Positions 1-9,200 of a stretch of 64,000 bases of DNA are shown here, piece after piece. The position numbers were made by a program, and so were the translations under genes. Each line of letters starts with the position of its first letter. Position 1 is the first letter of the stretch. The notes under the pieces are model-generated. The model worked only from the letters and a program-made list of their open reading frames with translations, was not told the origin of the DNA and did not search any database. Origin of the DNA: Irpex lacteus (lineage: Eukaryota > Basidiomycota > Agaricomycetes > Polyporales > Irpicaceae); NCBI GenBank assembly GCA_001986395.2, contig MQVO02000013.1, positions 558,001-622,000 on the forward strand. Direction: 5' to 3'.

Positions 1-410
1 CAAGGTCAAAGTCGTCAACGGCGATTCGTTCACTACTGCTCGAGATATTATGAAGCGGTTTCCAGAGGCGCAGGGAAAAACTACTGTCTTGAATCTCGCT
101 TCTGATGCTGAGCCAGCAGGTGGCTGGGCAGGGTCTTTCTATCGCACACAGGTTAGTGTATCAGTTTCTGCAGATAAAAATGTTCTCAAATCCTGAATTG
201 CAGGAGGAAGCACTGTGTTATTCTTCGACTCTCTACGCCACGCTGAAGCCCTCCTACTACCCATGGCCAAACCTAGGACCTCAGTCGATCAAAGGGATTT
301 ACTCTCCAGCCATCGTCATCTTCAAAGATGATCTTGATCACGGCTGTGTAGAGCTTCCTCGTGAGGAGTGGCGGATTGTTTCCGTCATTACCGTAGCCGC
401 ACCCAGATGC

Positions 411-415
411 CCCCC
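411..415. repeat. Target-site duplication CCCCC (partner at 10453-10457)
   Basis: Five C residues directly precede the left LTR and the same five directly follow the right LTR. Five-base duplications are usual for Ty3-type integrases. Keeping one copy joins the two halves of the host gene in frame. Confidence 0.9.
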
Positions 416-661
416 TGTAAAGGTTACTTATCACTCGTGCACAATGAGTATGACCGAGTTGTGATTCGATCCTACGGTTTTATGTACAAAGTGAAAAGTT
501 GCTATCTAATCTCGCACTCGCGCCCGTATGTGCGCTCGTGAACTATACAGTACTTCCCGATATGGATGGGACTTTCCCATCCGCCATCCCGAGGTGGTCG
601 CTCTCCTAGCGCCCACCGATTATTCCCCAATTATTTATCTAAGTATTACCGATCCCTCACA
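416..661 (-). repeat. 3' LTR (left copy), 246 bp
   Basis: Starts TGTAAAGG and ends CTCACA on the plus strand. It matches the right LTR over its whole length by eye. It contains a perfect inverted repeat at 564-582 (arms GGATGGGA/TCCCATCC, 3-nt loop), which could form a hairpin in RNA from either strand. In the element's sense an AT-rich stretch (ATAAATAATT, about 631-640 on the plus strand) may serve as a TATA-like element. Confidence 0.95.
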
Positions 662-674
662 CCCTCCCCCTCAA
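662..674 (-). other. Polypurine tract next to the 3' LTR
   Basis: In the element's sense the bases just before the 3' LTR read TTGAGGGGGAGGG, a purine run in the place where plus-strand DNA synthesis is primed in LTR elements. Confidence 0.75.
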
Positions 675-755
675 GACTGAGCACTGGGGTGTGTTCCTCT
701 CGCCATAGTGCGAAGTCTTCAACCGTACCTCGCCAATGTAAGGATTGAGTGCGGG

Positions 756-1253
756 TTAACCCCGCATATCCATCGCATCGTCTTCACCATCTGACACTGC
801 CGGTTCGGGCTCGGGATCAACGACCGACAACCATTCGACTATACCGTCGTAATCCCTGGAGTCCGCTTCCGAGATGATTGGATGCTCTGATGTATCTCCG
901 GTGAGCAAACGCAAGTGTGCCTGTATGCGCTCGCTGGTCATGTCGGCGGGATCCATCATTACCAGCCCGTTCATCAACTGAGATGGGCTAAACTGATACG
1001 ATTGTTCGCCGATGAATCTCGCCACCTCCGTAACAAACGCGATGGTAAGCCGTCCACTAGCATCCTCGCATCCCAATTGACCGACCCTCAGCATCCCTCG
1101 GACGGCCAGCTCGCTCTTTACCAAGCCGTCTGTGGTACGCGTTATCCCCGGAACTATGACCTCCGGATGAGCGTTTAGGTACGTGGTCCACTGCTTGCTC
1201 TGCACCGATCCCGCCCACAGGCCTTCCCGCTCGGGAACAGCCCTTACTCGCAT
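756..1253 (-). CDS. Accessory ORF4 of the chromovirus, 165 aa, unknown function
   Basis: Starts with ATG at 1253 inside the end of ORF3; the shared string is ATGCGAGTAA, so the two overlap by 10 nt in different frames. This geometry suits termination-reinitiation or a frameshift fusion. The middle has alternating hydrophobic segments (AFVTEVARFIGEQ) and the C-terminus is acidic (DPEPEPAVSDGEDD). It ends about 80 nt before the polypurine tract. No known domain recognised. Since the element is young, an open ORF alone does not prove function. Confidence 0.6.
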   Translation of the reverse strand: MRVRAVPEREGLWAGSVQSKQWTTYLNAHPEVIVPGITRTTDGLVKSELAVRGMLRVGQLGCEDASGRLTIAFVTEVARFIGEQSYQFSPSQLMNGLVMMDPADMTSERIQAHLRLLTGDTSEHPIISEADSRDYDGIVEWLSVVDPEPEPAVSDGEDDAMDMRG

Positions 1254-2872
1254 AGCGTTCGGGGGGTCGTTGCCTCCTGCGGGGGCTCCTCCTCAGCCAT
1301 CGTCGCCCCCGATACCTCCTCTCCAGTGGTACTCCCGAACTGGACGGGTACCGTAGTACCTCCCGCCTCGGTGTTCGTACGTCCTTCTTCTACTCTCTCC
1401 TTGCGCCGTAATATCTTTCTCTCTTGTTTGGCGGCACTATTACCGCTCCGCTTGTACGGCGCCCATGATGGTCTCTGGAACTTCAGTGTGGCCACGTAGC
1501 TCTGCAACGCGTTCCTGACTGTGCGTTCCGTCGAATAGCAATGCTGTAGGAACCGTCCCCAGAACTCGAGGGCCATCAAGTTGCACGGAGCTAGCGCGAC
1601 GTCCCGCAGATGGTCCGCCTCAGCTGGTGTTGCTGGGAACCGCCACGGTGGTACGCCTTCTTCCGCAGTGATCTTCGGTAGCTTCACTAGTTCGTGTGAC
1701 CTATCCAGCTCTTGTAGTCGTTGTAGGTTTACTCGTCGGACGGGCCATGACTGTTTACCCATCCCCAGGGATGCGTTACTATCCCATCCTGGGATCCCGA
1801 ACGGGTACTCTACTAGCTCGTGCTCCGTCCATGGCCTGCCCGTGAGTGGGTTAATCATGCCCGCCGTTGGTGGTCGCTTAGGCAGCGACCTCAACAGATC
1901 GATGACGATGCCGTATATGATTCTGAACCCCTGCATAGGTCCTGCGGGGATTATCCGTTCCCCGTGCTCATCCATCATCGGGACGAGTCGATTGGCTATT
2001 GCTAGCGCTGTCGCAGGTACGTCCATGTTTACCGTGTGGCTCCTCGGCGTCATACCGACTTCATGTGTCCTCATAGCCCGTGGTGCGGCCGGAGGGTCGA
2101 GCCTACTTACGAGCCGCATCGACTTGGACCCTTTTATTCGCTCCTCCAGCGACCTCTTCGTACCTCTCGTATCGCCGTCTACGACGACTGTGGGGCCCGC
2201 TGTCTTTGGGTCTTCGCAAACGTCCATCCTTCGTAGGGACTCGCTGGGCGTGTCGTTCGCCTTCGATCCCTTTACTGTGTCCGCTAACCCGTGTCGAAGT
2301 TCGTACTTAGTGATTACATCAATCAACTGCATACGTGATGCTTCTTGGGTCTTGTCCATTTCCCCGGCAGGAGACCTATCCCTATGTCTCCTTACTAACT
2401 CCCGTCTGAGGTATTCCACCTTGTGTTCGAGGTAGTGTACCTTCGATTTGAGCTCGTCTGCTTTTCGTTTGACTTCCTCGCTCTCTTTCTGTGCCTCGGC
2501 TGTCTTTTTCTCCCCCTCATTCCTCTGTCTGCGTAGTCGTCGGACATCGTCCTTGAGTTCTCTGATCTCCTGCTCATCTCGCTGATTTTGGTAGGGGCCG
2601 TTAGCCCCTGACATCTGCATCAACGCTGCCATCATTGACGGTAGCATTCCCCACGGGACCCTCTCCCCCCCTAAGACCGCCGCCGCACTCGCAAGGTGGT
2701 CTTGGGCATTGTTGATTCCCGTTGTGGGATGCTCTGTGCGTCCACGCTCCCTGGGGGAGCTCGACCTCTCCCTCATCGAACCCGCTGCTCTATCCGGGCT
2801 CCTTCCTCGTCTACCGCCGCGACTATCCCCCAGTTCTCTACTTGATGCGCGCCGCAGTGGGGCGGGCATCAT
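1244..2872 (-). CDS. Accessory ORF3 of the chromovirus, coiled-coil protein of unknown function
   Basis: A 542-aa ORF starting at a double ATG (2872/2869), 175 nt beyond the Pol stop and in another frame. The N-terminus is Arg/Ser rich. A long charged coiled coil runs over about residues 95-170 (IRELKDDVRRLRRQ and similar heptads), followed by a globular-looking part with PFGIPGW and a region rich in Trp and Leu. I see no signal peptide, membrane helix, nuclease or RT motif, so it is not an envelope-type gene by sequence. The last four coding bases and stop overlap the start of the next ORF. It sits where some LTR elements carry extra 3' genes. Function is unknown. How it is expressed (spliced or internal RNA) is not visible. 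Confidence 0.7.
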   Translation of the reverse strand: MMPAPLRRASSRELGDSRGGRRGRSPDRAAGSMRERSSSPRERGRTEHPTTGINNAQDHLASAAAVLGGERVPWGMLPSMMAALMQMSGANGPYQNQRDEQEIRELKDDVRRLRRQRNEGEKKTAEAQKESEEVKRKADELKSKVHYLEHKVEYLRRELVRRHRDRSPAGEMDKTQEASRMQLIDVITKYELRHGLADTVKGSKANDTPSESLRRMDVCEDPKTAGPTVVVDGDTRGTKRSLEERIKGSKSMRLVSRLDPPAAPRAMRTHEVGMTPRSHTVNMDVPATALAIANRLVPMMDEHGERIIPAGPMQGFRIIYGIVIDLLRSLPKRPPTAGMINPLTGRPWTEHELVEYPFGIPGWDSNASLGMGKQSWPVRRVNLQRLQELDRSHELVKLPKITAEEGVPPWRFPATPAEADHLRDVALAPCNLMALEFWGRFLQHCYSTERTVRNALQSYVATLKFQRPSWAPYKRSGNSAAKQERKILRRKERVEEGRTNTEAGGTTVPVQFGSTTGEEVSGATMAEEEPPQEATTPRTLCE

Positions 2873-3047
2873 GCTTAGTCTGATGATTAGGTTGAGATTC
2901 ACTAGAGTAGATTACGGCGTGATGTATGATGGTAAAGGTAAAAGGTTAAATTTGCACCACTATTTTCTCGTCATTCGCGCGCTTCTTCCCCGGTCCGTTC
3001 TGCTGCCGGCCCGTGACCCCGGGCGTTACACCGCCCCTCGCTGCAGC

Positions 3048-6000
3048 CTACATCTTTGGTAGCTGCGCTGCCTTCTTAACTCCTTGAGTCTCTAGGTAGA
3101 GTTCCAATTCTGTGCAATTTTCTACGTTTTCCAGTGGTTCCCAGGAGTCCTCACCCACGTTCCACTTAACCCTGAATTGCAGCGTACGCCCTTTCCCGCG
3201 GTGTGCGGTGATTTCCTCAACCAACCATAGCGCATCCGCCGGAACCCCCATGTCGTACATAACTCTCGTCTCCCGATGAGGAAACAGCACGTCGTCGTTC
3301 GCTTCGTGTCTACGTAGTCGGCTCACATGGAACGTGGGGTGTATGCGACGTTGCTTGAGGTCCTCCGGCAGCATCAATTTGTAAGTCGATGTGTCCGGCC
3401 ACGCCTCCTCAACCTTGTATGGTCCAATGAACTTTGGCAGTAACTTCTTCGCGCGACCCTTCGGGAGATTCAAGTTCTCCGTAGACAAGTACACCAGGTC
3501 ACCCTGCCGAATGGGTTGAAACTCCCCATGCCGTACGTTTTCGTCTCTGCGTCTCTTATTCGCCTGGTGAGTCTGCTGCACTCTAGCGTCGATAGTGGCA
3601 TCGTGAGCGATGGCCAGGTTATTTAACGCGGCCTCCGCGAACGACTTCACCCCTGGCAACGCCGAGTCAGGTAGGCTCCTCACCATGCTGGGGAGATAAC
3701 CCCCCGTCAGTTCGAACGGTGCGTAACCCGTAGTACTGCTCGCCGATGAGTTCAGTGCGAACTGAACCATTGGAAGCTGGTCTACCCAGTCCTTCTGATC
3801 AGGGCGAACTACCGCTCGTAACACCTGCGTTATGGAGCGATTCGCCCTCTCCGTCGCACCGTCGGTCTGGGGATGGAACGCCGTAGACATCAGCAGTCGT
3901 GTCCCCAGCAGTCGCTGCAGCTCCTTCCAGAACGCCGACGTGAATTTGGAGTCGCGGTCACTGACGATGGATTCCGCCACTCCATGCAGGCTGACTATCT
4001 CTTTCAAATATAGCCACGCCAGGTCGCTGGCCTTTACCTTCGTCGTCGTGGGTATCAAGTGTACGTACGACGTCAGTCGACAGATCACGACCCATAAGTA
4101 GTCGAATCCCCGGCTTCGTGGGAACGGGCCCACGAAATCCATCGCTATGGACTGCCACGGCCGGCTGGGGATGGGCATACTGTGCAGCAACCCCGGGACC
4201 AGCTGTGTGCTGGATTTCGTAGTCTGGCAGACCCCACAACTGGTGCAATACGCATCGACTTCCTTTCCCAGTGACGGCCACCAATACCACCGTCGCACGT
4301 ACTCGCCGGTCTTCCGACCTCCGAAGTGCCCTATCGCTGTATGTGCCGCCTCTATCACCATTTCCGTCACCATTCGCTTTCCGATCTTTACGCGTGGCAC
4401 GCAGAGTACATCTTCTCCCACGGTGTTCTTCATATATAGGAGCTCTCCCTCCTTTCTGAACAGTCGGTGCTCTTCGGGCGCCGCCAGGATTTTCACGAAC
4501 GTGCTATCCTGGACGTATCCATTCGCCACCGCGGCCAGGAATCCCTCCACGCCCTTCATTCGTTCCTTTAACGACACCAGTGCCTCATCGTGGTTTACAA
4601 CCACTGGGTCTTCCTCGTTCTCGTGCAACTCCTCGGCCTGCAGTTGGCGCTCTTCCAATGCTGCCTTGGCCGTAAAGCTGCGGGTCTCCATACGTCGTAG
4701 TTCGATCGCCCGCTCGAATGGCAATTCGTCTCCCTCTGGGTCGAATCGTGCGTCCGCGTTGACGAAGACGTCATATGGGTGAGTCTCCCCATCACGGTCC
4801 GTTGCGTAGTACCTCGACAAGCAGTCGGCTACCCTGTTCAACTCACCCTTCACGTATATTATCCTATAGTCGAACCGCTCGATGTACTCCATCCACCGGG
4901 TCTGCCGCGGGTTGAAGTGGGCCTGAGTTTTGAAAAACTCCAGCGCCTTGTGGTCCGTCACGATTCTTATGGGATACCCCAATAGTTTGTCCTCCCACTT
5001 CAGCAACGCCTCCAGGATGGCTATTGTCTCCATCTCGAACACGCGGTAAGCATGTTGTGCCACTGTGAACTTCTTGGACATGAAACCCGCGGGTCTGCAG
5101 GAGTGCCACTCCTTTCCCTGCCCGTACACCGCCCCGACACCGTACAGGGATGCGTCGCATATTACCCATATCGGTTCGTCGATCCGTGCGTCAATCGGTC
5201 GCAGTATCGGGACCTTGCACGCCAGCGTCTTTATCATGCGGAAACACTTCTCATGGATTGGCTTCCACTCGAACGAGTGCCCATTTCGCGTGATCTCGGC
5301 CAGAGGGCCCGTGTACGCTGACACATCCGGCATAAACTGCGCAAGGTACTGCACCAACCCCAGGAAACGTTGTACGTCGGTGTAGTCCCTCGGAGTCCTC
5401 CATTCCCTAACCTTCTCCATCTTGTCCGCACTAGCATGCAGCCCCTTATCGTCTATCAGGTGTCCTAGACAGTCCATCCGAGGTGAGTAAAGGTCGCACT
5501 TCGATGCCTTTAGGTACAGCTCAGCCCGCCGCAAACATTCAAACACCTTTCCCAGATGTTCCTCATGCTCCTCTATCGTGTCTGAATAGATGAATACATC
5601 ATCCAGGTACGCATGTACGAACCGCCCAATGTGTTCTCTGAACACGTGCGTCATTAGTCTCTGGAACGTCGAGGGTGCGTTACAATCCCCTTGCTGCATG
5701 ACGTAACTCAGCATCGTCCCGTAGACCGTGGAGAACGCAGTCTTCCACACGTCCTCTGGCACTACCCGGATTTGTTCGTAGGCGTCGGACAGATCAATCT
5801 TCGAGCGGAACTTAGCCCGCGCCACGTCCATACGAATCTGCTCTTGGTCCGGGAATGGTGATACGTCATGGATGGTATTGTCGTTACGCTGCCGACAGTC
5901 AAATACCGTCCGCAATCCCCCATCTTTCTTCGGTAAGCACATCATGGGTGCGGCCTGGGGAACGTTCTGAAACGTCCACCAGCCTGCCCCCACGTACCGT

Positions 6001-6290
6001 TTGATCTTTTCCAACAATTTCGGTTTCAACGCATCAGAGCACTTCGGGTGATGATACCGGTACTGATGTTTCTCATCCACCAGTGGTATTCGATGGTTAA
6101 TCTCCCGCATCGGCGGCAGCCTATCGGGCACTCCGCCCAGCATGTCAGCATATGCTTCCAACCACCTTTCTCTCAACTTCGGTATGTCGTCCTTGCCCAA
6201 CGACGTCTTTGATAGTTCAATACTAGCCATCCCCTCTTTCGCCTCCGTCGACGGCGCGGTCTGCAACGTACCGCTCGCCGTCGCATCCAC
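3048..6290 (-). CDS. pol: Retrotransposon Pol: RT, RNase H, integrase, chromodomain (1080 codons after the UGA)
   Basis: Reverse transcriptase spans about residues 50-260, with the catalytic YLDD near 229 and the QQGDCNAPSTFQ block. RNase H follows, with CDAS near 377. The integrase has an HHCC zinc domain (HTAIGH..CTSC) and a complete DD35E triad: Asp in MDFVG near 717, Asp in SDRDSKF near 775 and Glu in ATERAN, with 35 residues between the second and third. The C-terminal 75 residues form a chromodomain (W..EEI, FRVKWN, DSWEPLENV), which in chromoviruses binds modified histone tails and steers integration. No stop or frameshift breaks the ORF. It is in frame with Gag-Pro, separated by one UGA, so it is probably made as a Gag-Pol fusion. 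The GTG at 6290 is only the first codon of the open frame I count. Confidence 0.93.
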   Translation of the reverse strand: MDATASGTLQTAPSTEAKEGMASIELSKTSLGKDDIPKLRERWLEAYADMLGGVPDRLPPMREINHRIPLVDEKHQYRYHHPKCSDALKPKLLEKIKRYVGAGWWTFQNVPQAAPMMCLPKKDGGLRTVFDCRQRNDNTIHDVSPFPDQEQIRMDVARAKFRSKIDLSDAYEQIRVVPEDVWKTAFSTVYGTMLSYVMQQGDCNAPSTFQRLMTHVFREHIGRFVHAYLDDVFIYSDTIEEHEEHLGKVFECLRRAELYLKASKCDLYSPRMDCLGHLIDDKGLHASADKMEKVREWRTPRDYTDVQRFLGLVQYLAQFMPDVSAYTGPLAEITRNGHSFEWKPIHEKCFRMIKTLACKVPILRPIDARIDEPIWVICDASLYGVGAVYGQGKEWHSCRPAGFMSKKFTVAQHAYRVFEMETIAILEALLKWEDKLLGYPIRIVTDHKALEFFKTQAHFNPRQTRWMEYIERFDYRIIYVKGELNRVADCLSRYYATDRDGETHPYDVFVNADARFDPEGDELPFERAIELRRMETRSFTAKAALEERQLQAEELHENEEDPVVVNHDEALVSLKERMKGVEGFLAAVANGYVQDSTFVKILAAPEEHRLFRKEGELLYMKNTVGEDVLCVPRVKIGKRMVTEMVIEAAHTAIGHFGGRKTGEYVRRWYWWPSLGKEVDAYCTSCGVCQTTKSSTQLVPGLLHSMPIPSRPWQSIAMDFVGPFPRSRGFDYLWVVICRLTSYVHLIPTTTKVKASDLAWLYLKEIVSLHGVAESIVSDRDSKFTSAFWKELQRLLGTRLLMSTAFHPQTDGATERANRSITQVLRAVVRPDQKDWVDQLPMVQFALNSSASSTTGYAPFELTGGYLPSMVRSLPDSALPGVKSFAEAALNNLAIAHDATIDARVQQTHQANKRRRDENVRHGEFQPIRQGDLVYLSTENLNLPKGRAKKLLPKFIGPYKVEEAWPDTSTYKLMLPEDLKQRRIHPTFHVSRLRRHEANDDVLFPHRETRVMYDMGVPADALWLVEEITAHRGKGRTLQFRVKWNVGEDSWEPLENVENCTELELYLETQGVKKAAQLPKM

Positions 6291-6293
6291 AGG

Positions 6294-6299
6294 TAGTCA
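6294..6299 (-). promoter_or_regulatory. UGA-CUA stop between Gag-Pro and Pol, candidate readthrough site
   Basis: Reading the minus strand, the Gag-Pro stop is TGA at 6299-6297, followed at once by CTA, CCT and GTG in the same frame. That frame then stays open for 1080 codons of Pol. UGA followed by CUA is an established leaky-stop context in several viral and cellular genes. The first in-frame Pol codon treated here as a start (6290) is GTG and no ATG lies close to it, which favours translation through the stop. Confidence 0.7.
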
Positions 6300-9200
6300 C
6301 TCCTGTGTCGTTTGCGGGGTTTGCTTGCCCCGCTCCTTTGCGTTATTTCCTATCTTTCTCTCTTCCTGTCGTAGTGCCTGCAGGGTAATCCCCTTGCACC
6401 TCAACGAGCTCGTTCCAAAATCAATGCTTACCGCATTCCCTCTCAGGAATGGGATGCCTAATACAACATCGTAGTGGTCCAGGTTTACTACGTCCAGGTA
6501 CGTATTCAATTTTTGACCCCCGACTTCTACGACCTCGTTGATCCCATAATTGATTTTTGACCTGCTACCCACGCATCCCAGCTGTAGTCCCACTGGTCTC
6601 TCCAGCGGGAATGCTTCCAGATTTGCCACGCATGCGAACGCCGGGCTCACCGCGTTGATTGACGACCCGGTGTCCACCAACGCGATACCCTGCAATCCAT
6701 TAATTGTAACTCGGATTGTCACGCACTTCGACATCAGGGCTGGCCGTGGCTTCGCCTGAGACGTCACTCTCATGGCTACGCGCTGCCCCTTGTCTTCCTC
6801 CATACTTCGGAATTGTTCCCTTGACCCGGTAACAGGCGTGGTCCTCATTCCATCAAGTCTCTCGTCGTCTGAGTCTGCGAGTGCGCTGTCGTATATATTC
6901 CTGTCGATGATGACTCGAGGGGGAACATCATCCTCCTCTTCCTCATCAGAACTGACTGTAATCTCACGGCTTTCAGGATATGCTATCCCTTCACCCGTGG
7001 GCGGTATATCCTCCAGTTCGGGCATGTCGCCCTCCCCTTCGCTTTCCGACGCTTGGTCGTTGTGGCCTACCCCACGTGACAACGCCTCAATCTCAGCCAT
7101 TATCTGTCGCGACGCGAGCTGTGTTAGGGTAGGGTGTCGTATCACGTCTCTGTGCTGCAGTCGGGTGGCCCTCATGTCCATCGCGGCCTCATGCGCGAGT
7201 CGCGCGTGCGGAGACCACTGGCTGCCGCGTACCCTAACTTCCTCTCTTCGCCGTGCTCTCAGTACGATGCCCGCGAGCTCACGAATAGGGGCACCATGCT
7301 CCAGCGCCCACCCTACATGCATCAGCTCCGTCCTCAGTCCCTGCACCTCGTACAGTAGGCGGAACATGCTCTCCTGTAGCCGTTCCATTCGCTCCTCATC
7401 TTCCCGGTTGGGCCATTCGATATCCATCCCATCAATACCCACGATCAATTCGTCGATGGGGTTTCGGTCAGGATTCGCTTCAGGGTGATCGTTCATTATG
7501 AACTGCGATATAGGCTCCTGTATATTCCGGATACCTATCCGCAGTGCGATCACCTCTGGGTGACCCCCATCACTCTCGTGCACGGCTTCTGGACCGTCCG
7601 CTTCATTCAGCTCGATGTCCTCGGTGGACTCCTCGGATTCCTCATGCATCTCATACACTCTCATGGAAGCGAAGGTGAGATCACCCGTGTCTTCCGCATC
7701 ATAGAAGTCTTCCTCAAGCTCGTACTCCTCATACGCTGAGGGGTCATCATTTGGCGACGAGTCGTACTGTTCCCCTTCGATGGGGCCACTGTCTCCTTCA
7801 TGTTCCTCTGGGAGGTTACTCTCCTCCTCCTCGACCTCGTCATCCATTACTCCCTCGTCGACGTCTACCGTCATGGCCCGGAATCCCGGCTTGTCATGCG
7901 CACTTGCAAGGTGACCAAACTGCTTGCATTTATAACATTGCACGTTCGATAAATCCCGACGCACGTCTGACCCTTTCTGGCTGGCGTTGACGTCCTTTGT
8001 GATGCTGGTCTTTGGCGCACTACTGATACTGCCCCCCGTCCCCGCTTCGGATGGTCTATTCGGGCGGGCACTTGTTCCCGCGGCATCCGGTCTGCTCGTC
8101 TCAGATACTCTCTGTTCAGGACGATTCATCGGCCTGAATCCTGTCGTCCTTGGGCGGAATACGTTTCCAGCCCTTGTCGTGCTTCCTCCGTCAGTTGGGC
8201 GCGCATCCCCACGCCCGGCCTTCTGTTTCTGAAATATCCTAGCAGTCTTCTCAGCATTCTCGATGGCCAGGGCTTCATCCAGTAGTTCATCCATCGTGTT
8301 ATCCTCAGCGGTAAGCTTGCTAGAACGCATGATCGTATTGCTCATTTCTTCAGGTAATTCCTTTAGGAACTTCCTTCGAATTGCGTACTCTCCAGGGTGC
8401 TCCACCATTTGCGTCGCGTACTTCATGAGTTCCGTGTAAAGTCCTGATACCCCAGTCATGGGCTTGTAAACTACCTGTTCGAATTTAACCGTTGCCAACT
8501 GCACCGTGGCTTGGCGTACGAATCGCTTATGTAGCTCTAGTACCACGTCTAAGAACGTCCAGTCCCATCGTAGTCGATTGGGGCCCATCACCTCCGACGT
8601 GTACCATGACAAGGCCTCACCGCCTAATGCATCTCCTACCGCGTACACTCGCGCTTCGTCCTGTTGAGGACCTACCATCCTCACTATCCAATAGAACCTT
8701 GCTAGTCCTTGTACCCATCCCTCGAATCGGTTGACGTTATCCTCGCCGTTGTACACCAAGGGAGGTTGCGGCTTGAAATGCTTAGTGAATGGGGGTAGCT
8801 TATCTGGATCTGCGTTTAATACCGCCTCCAACATTTTCATAATTGACCTCATCGCGTTCTGTACGGTGGGTAACGCCGCTGAATATGGTTGTGCAGACGA
8901 AATAGAATTCGCTCCGTAATACGTCGACCTGCCATACGCTACTCGACTCTCTCGCCTTCCCTTCTCGGGTTGGCGACTGCTTCCTCTATCTACTCGTCGT
9001 GGTACTTGCGGAATGGGTGACCGGCCCCTGTCCGGGTTCCCTCCGTCCTCATCGCTGCTGCTACCATCTCCGTCCCCGTCCTCCGGGGCACCCGCGGCTA
9101 CTCGTCCGCCCTGTGGGATCTGTCCACTCTGTCCGCGGTCGGGGTTCCTCCCCCTTTCCTCGGACCTATCCTCTTCGCGGTTAGCTCTCCCGCTGCCCGA

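Noticed and set aside
564..582. GGGACTTTCC in the LTR as an NF-kB type enhancer
   Set aside because: Fungi lack NF-kB; the match is part of a palindromic hairpin.
1581..2435. 284-codon ORF on the plus strand inside the retrotransposon
   Set aside because: It is the opposite-strand shadow of accessory ORF3. Codon pattern and context favour the minus-strand ORF.
756..2872. Accessory ORFs as a retroviral envelope gene
   Set aside because: No signal peptide, transmembrane segment or cleavage motif in either ORF.
6772..7488. 238-codon plus-strand ORF in the Gag region
   Set aside because: Antisense shadow of the acidic Gag segment; its Ser-rich translation comes from the complementary codons.
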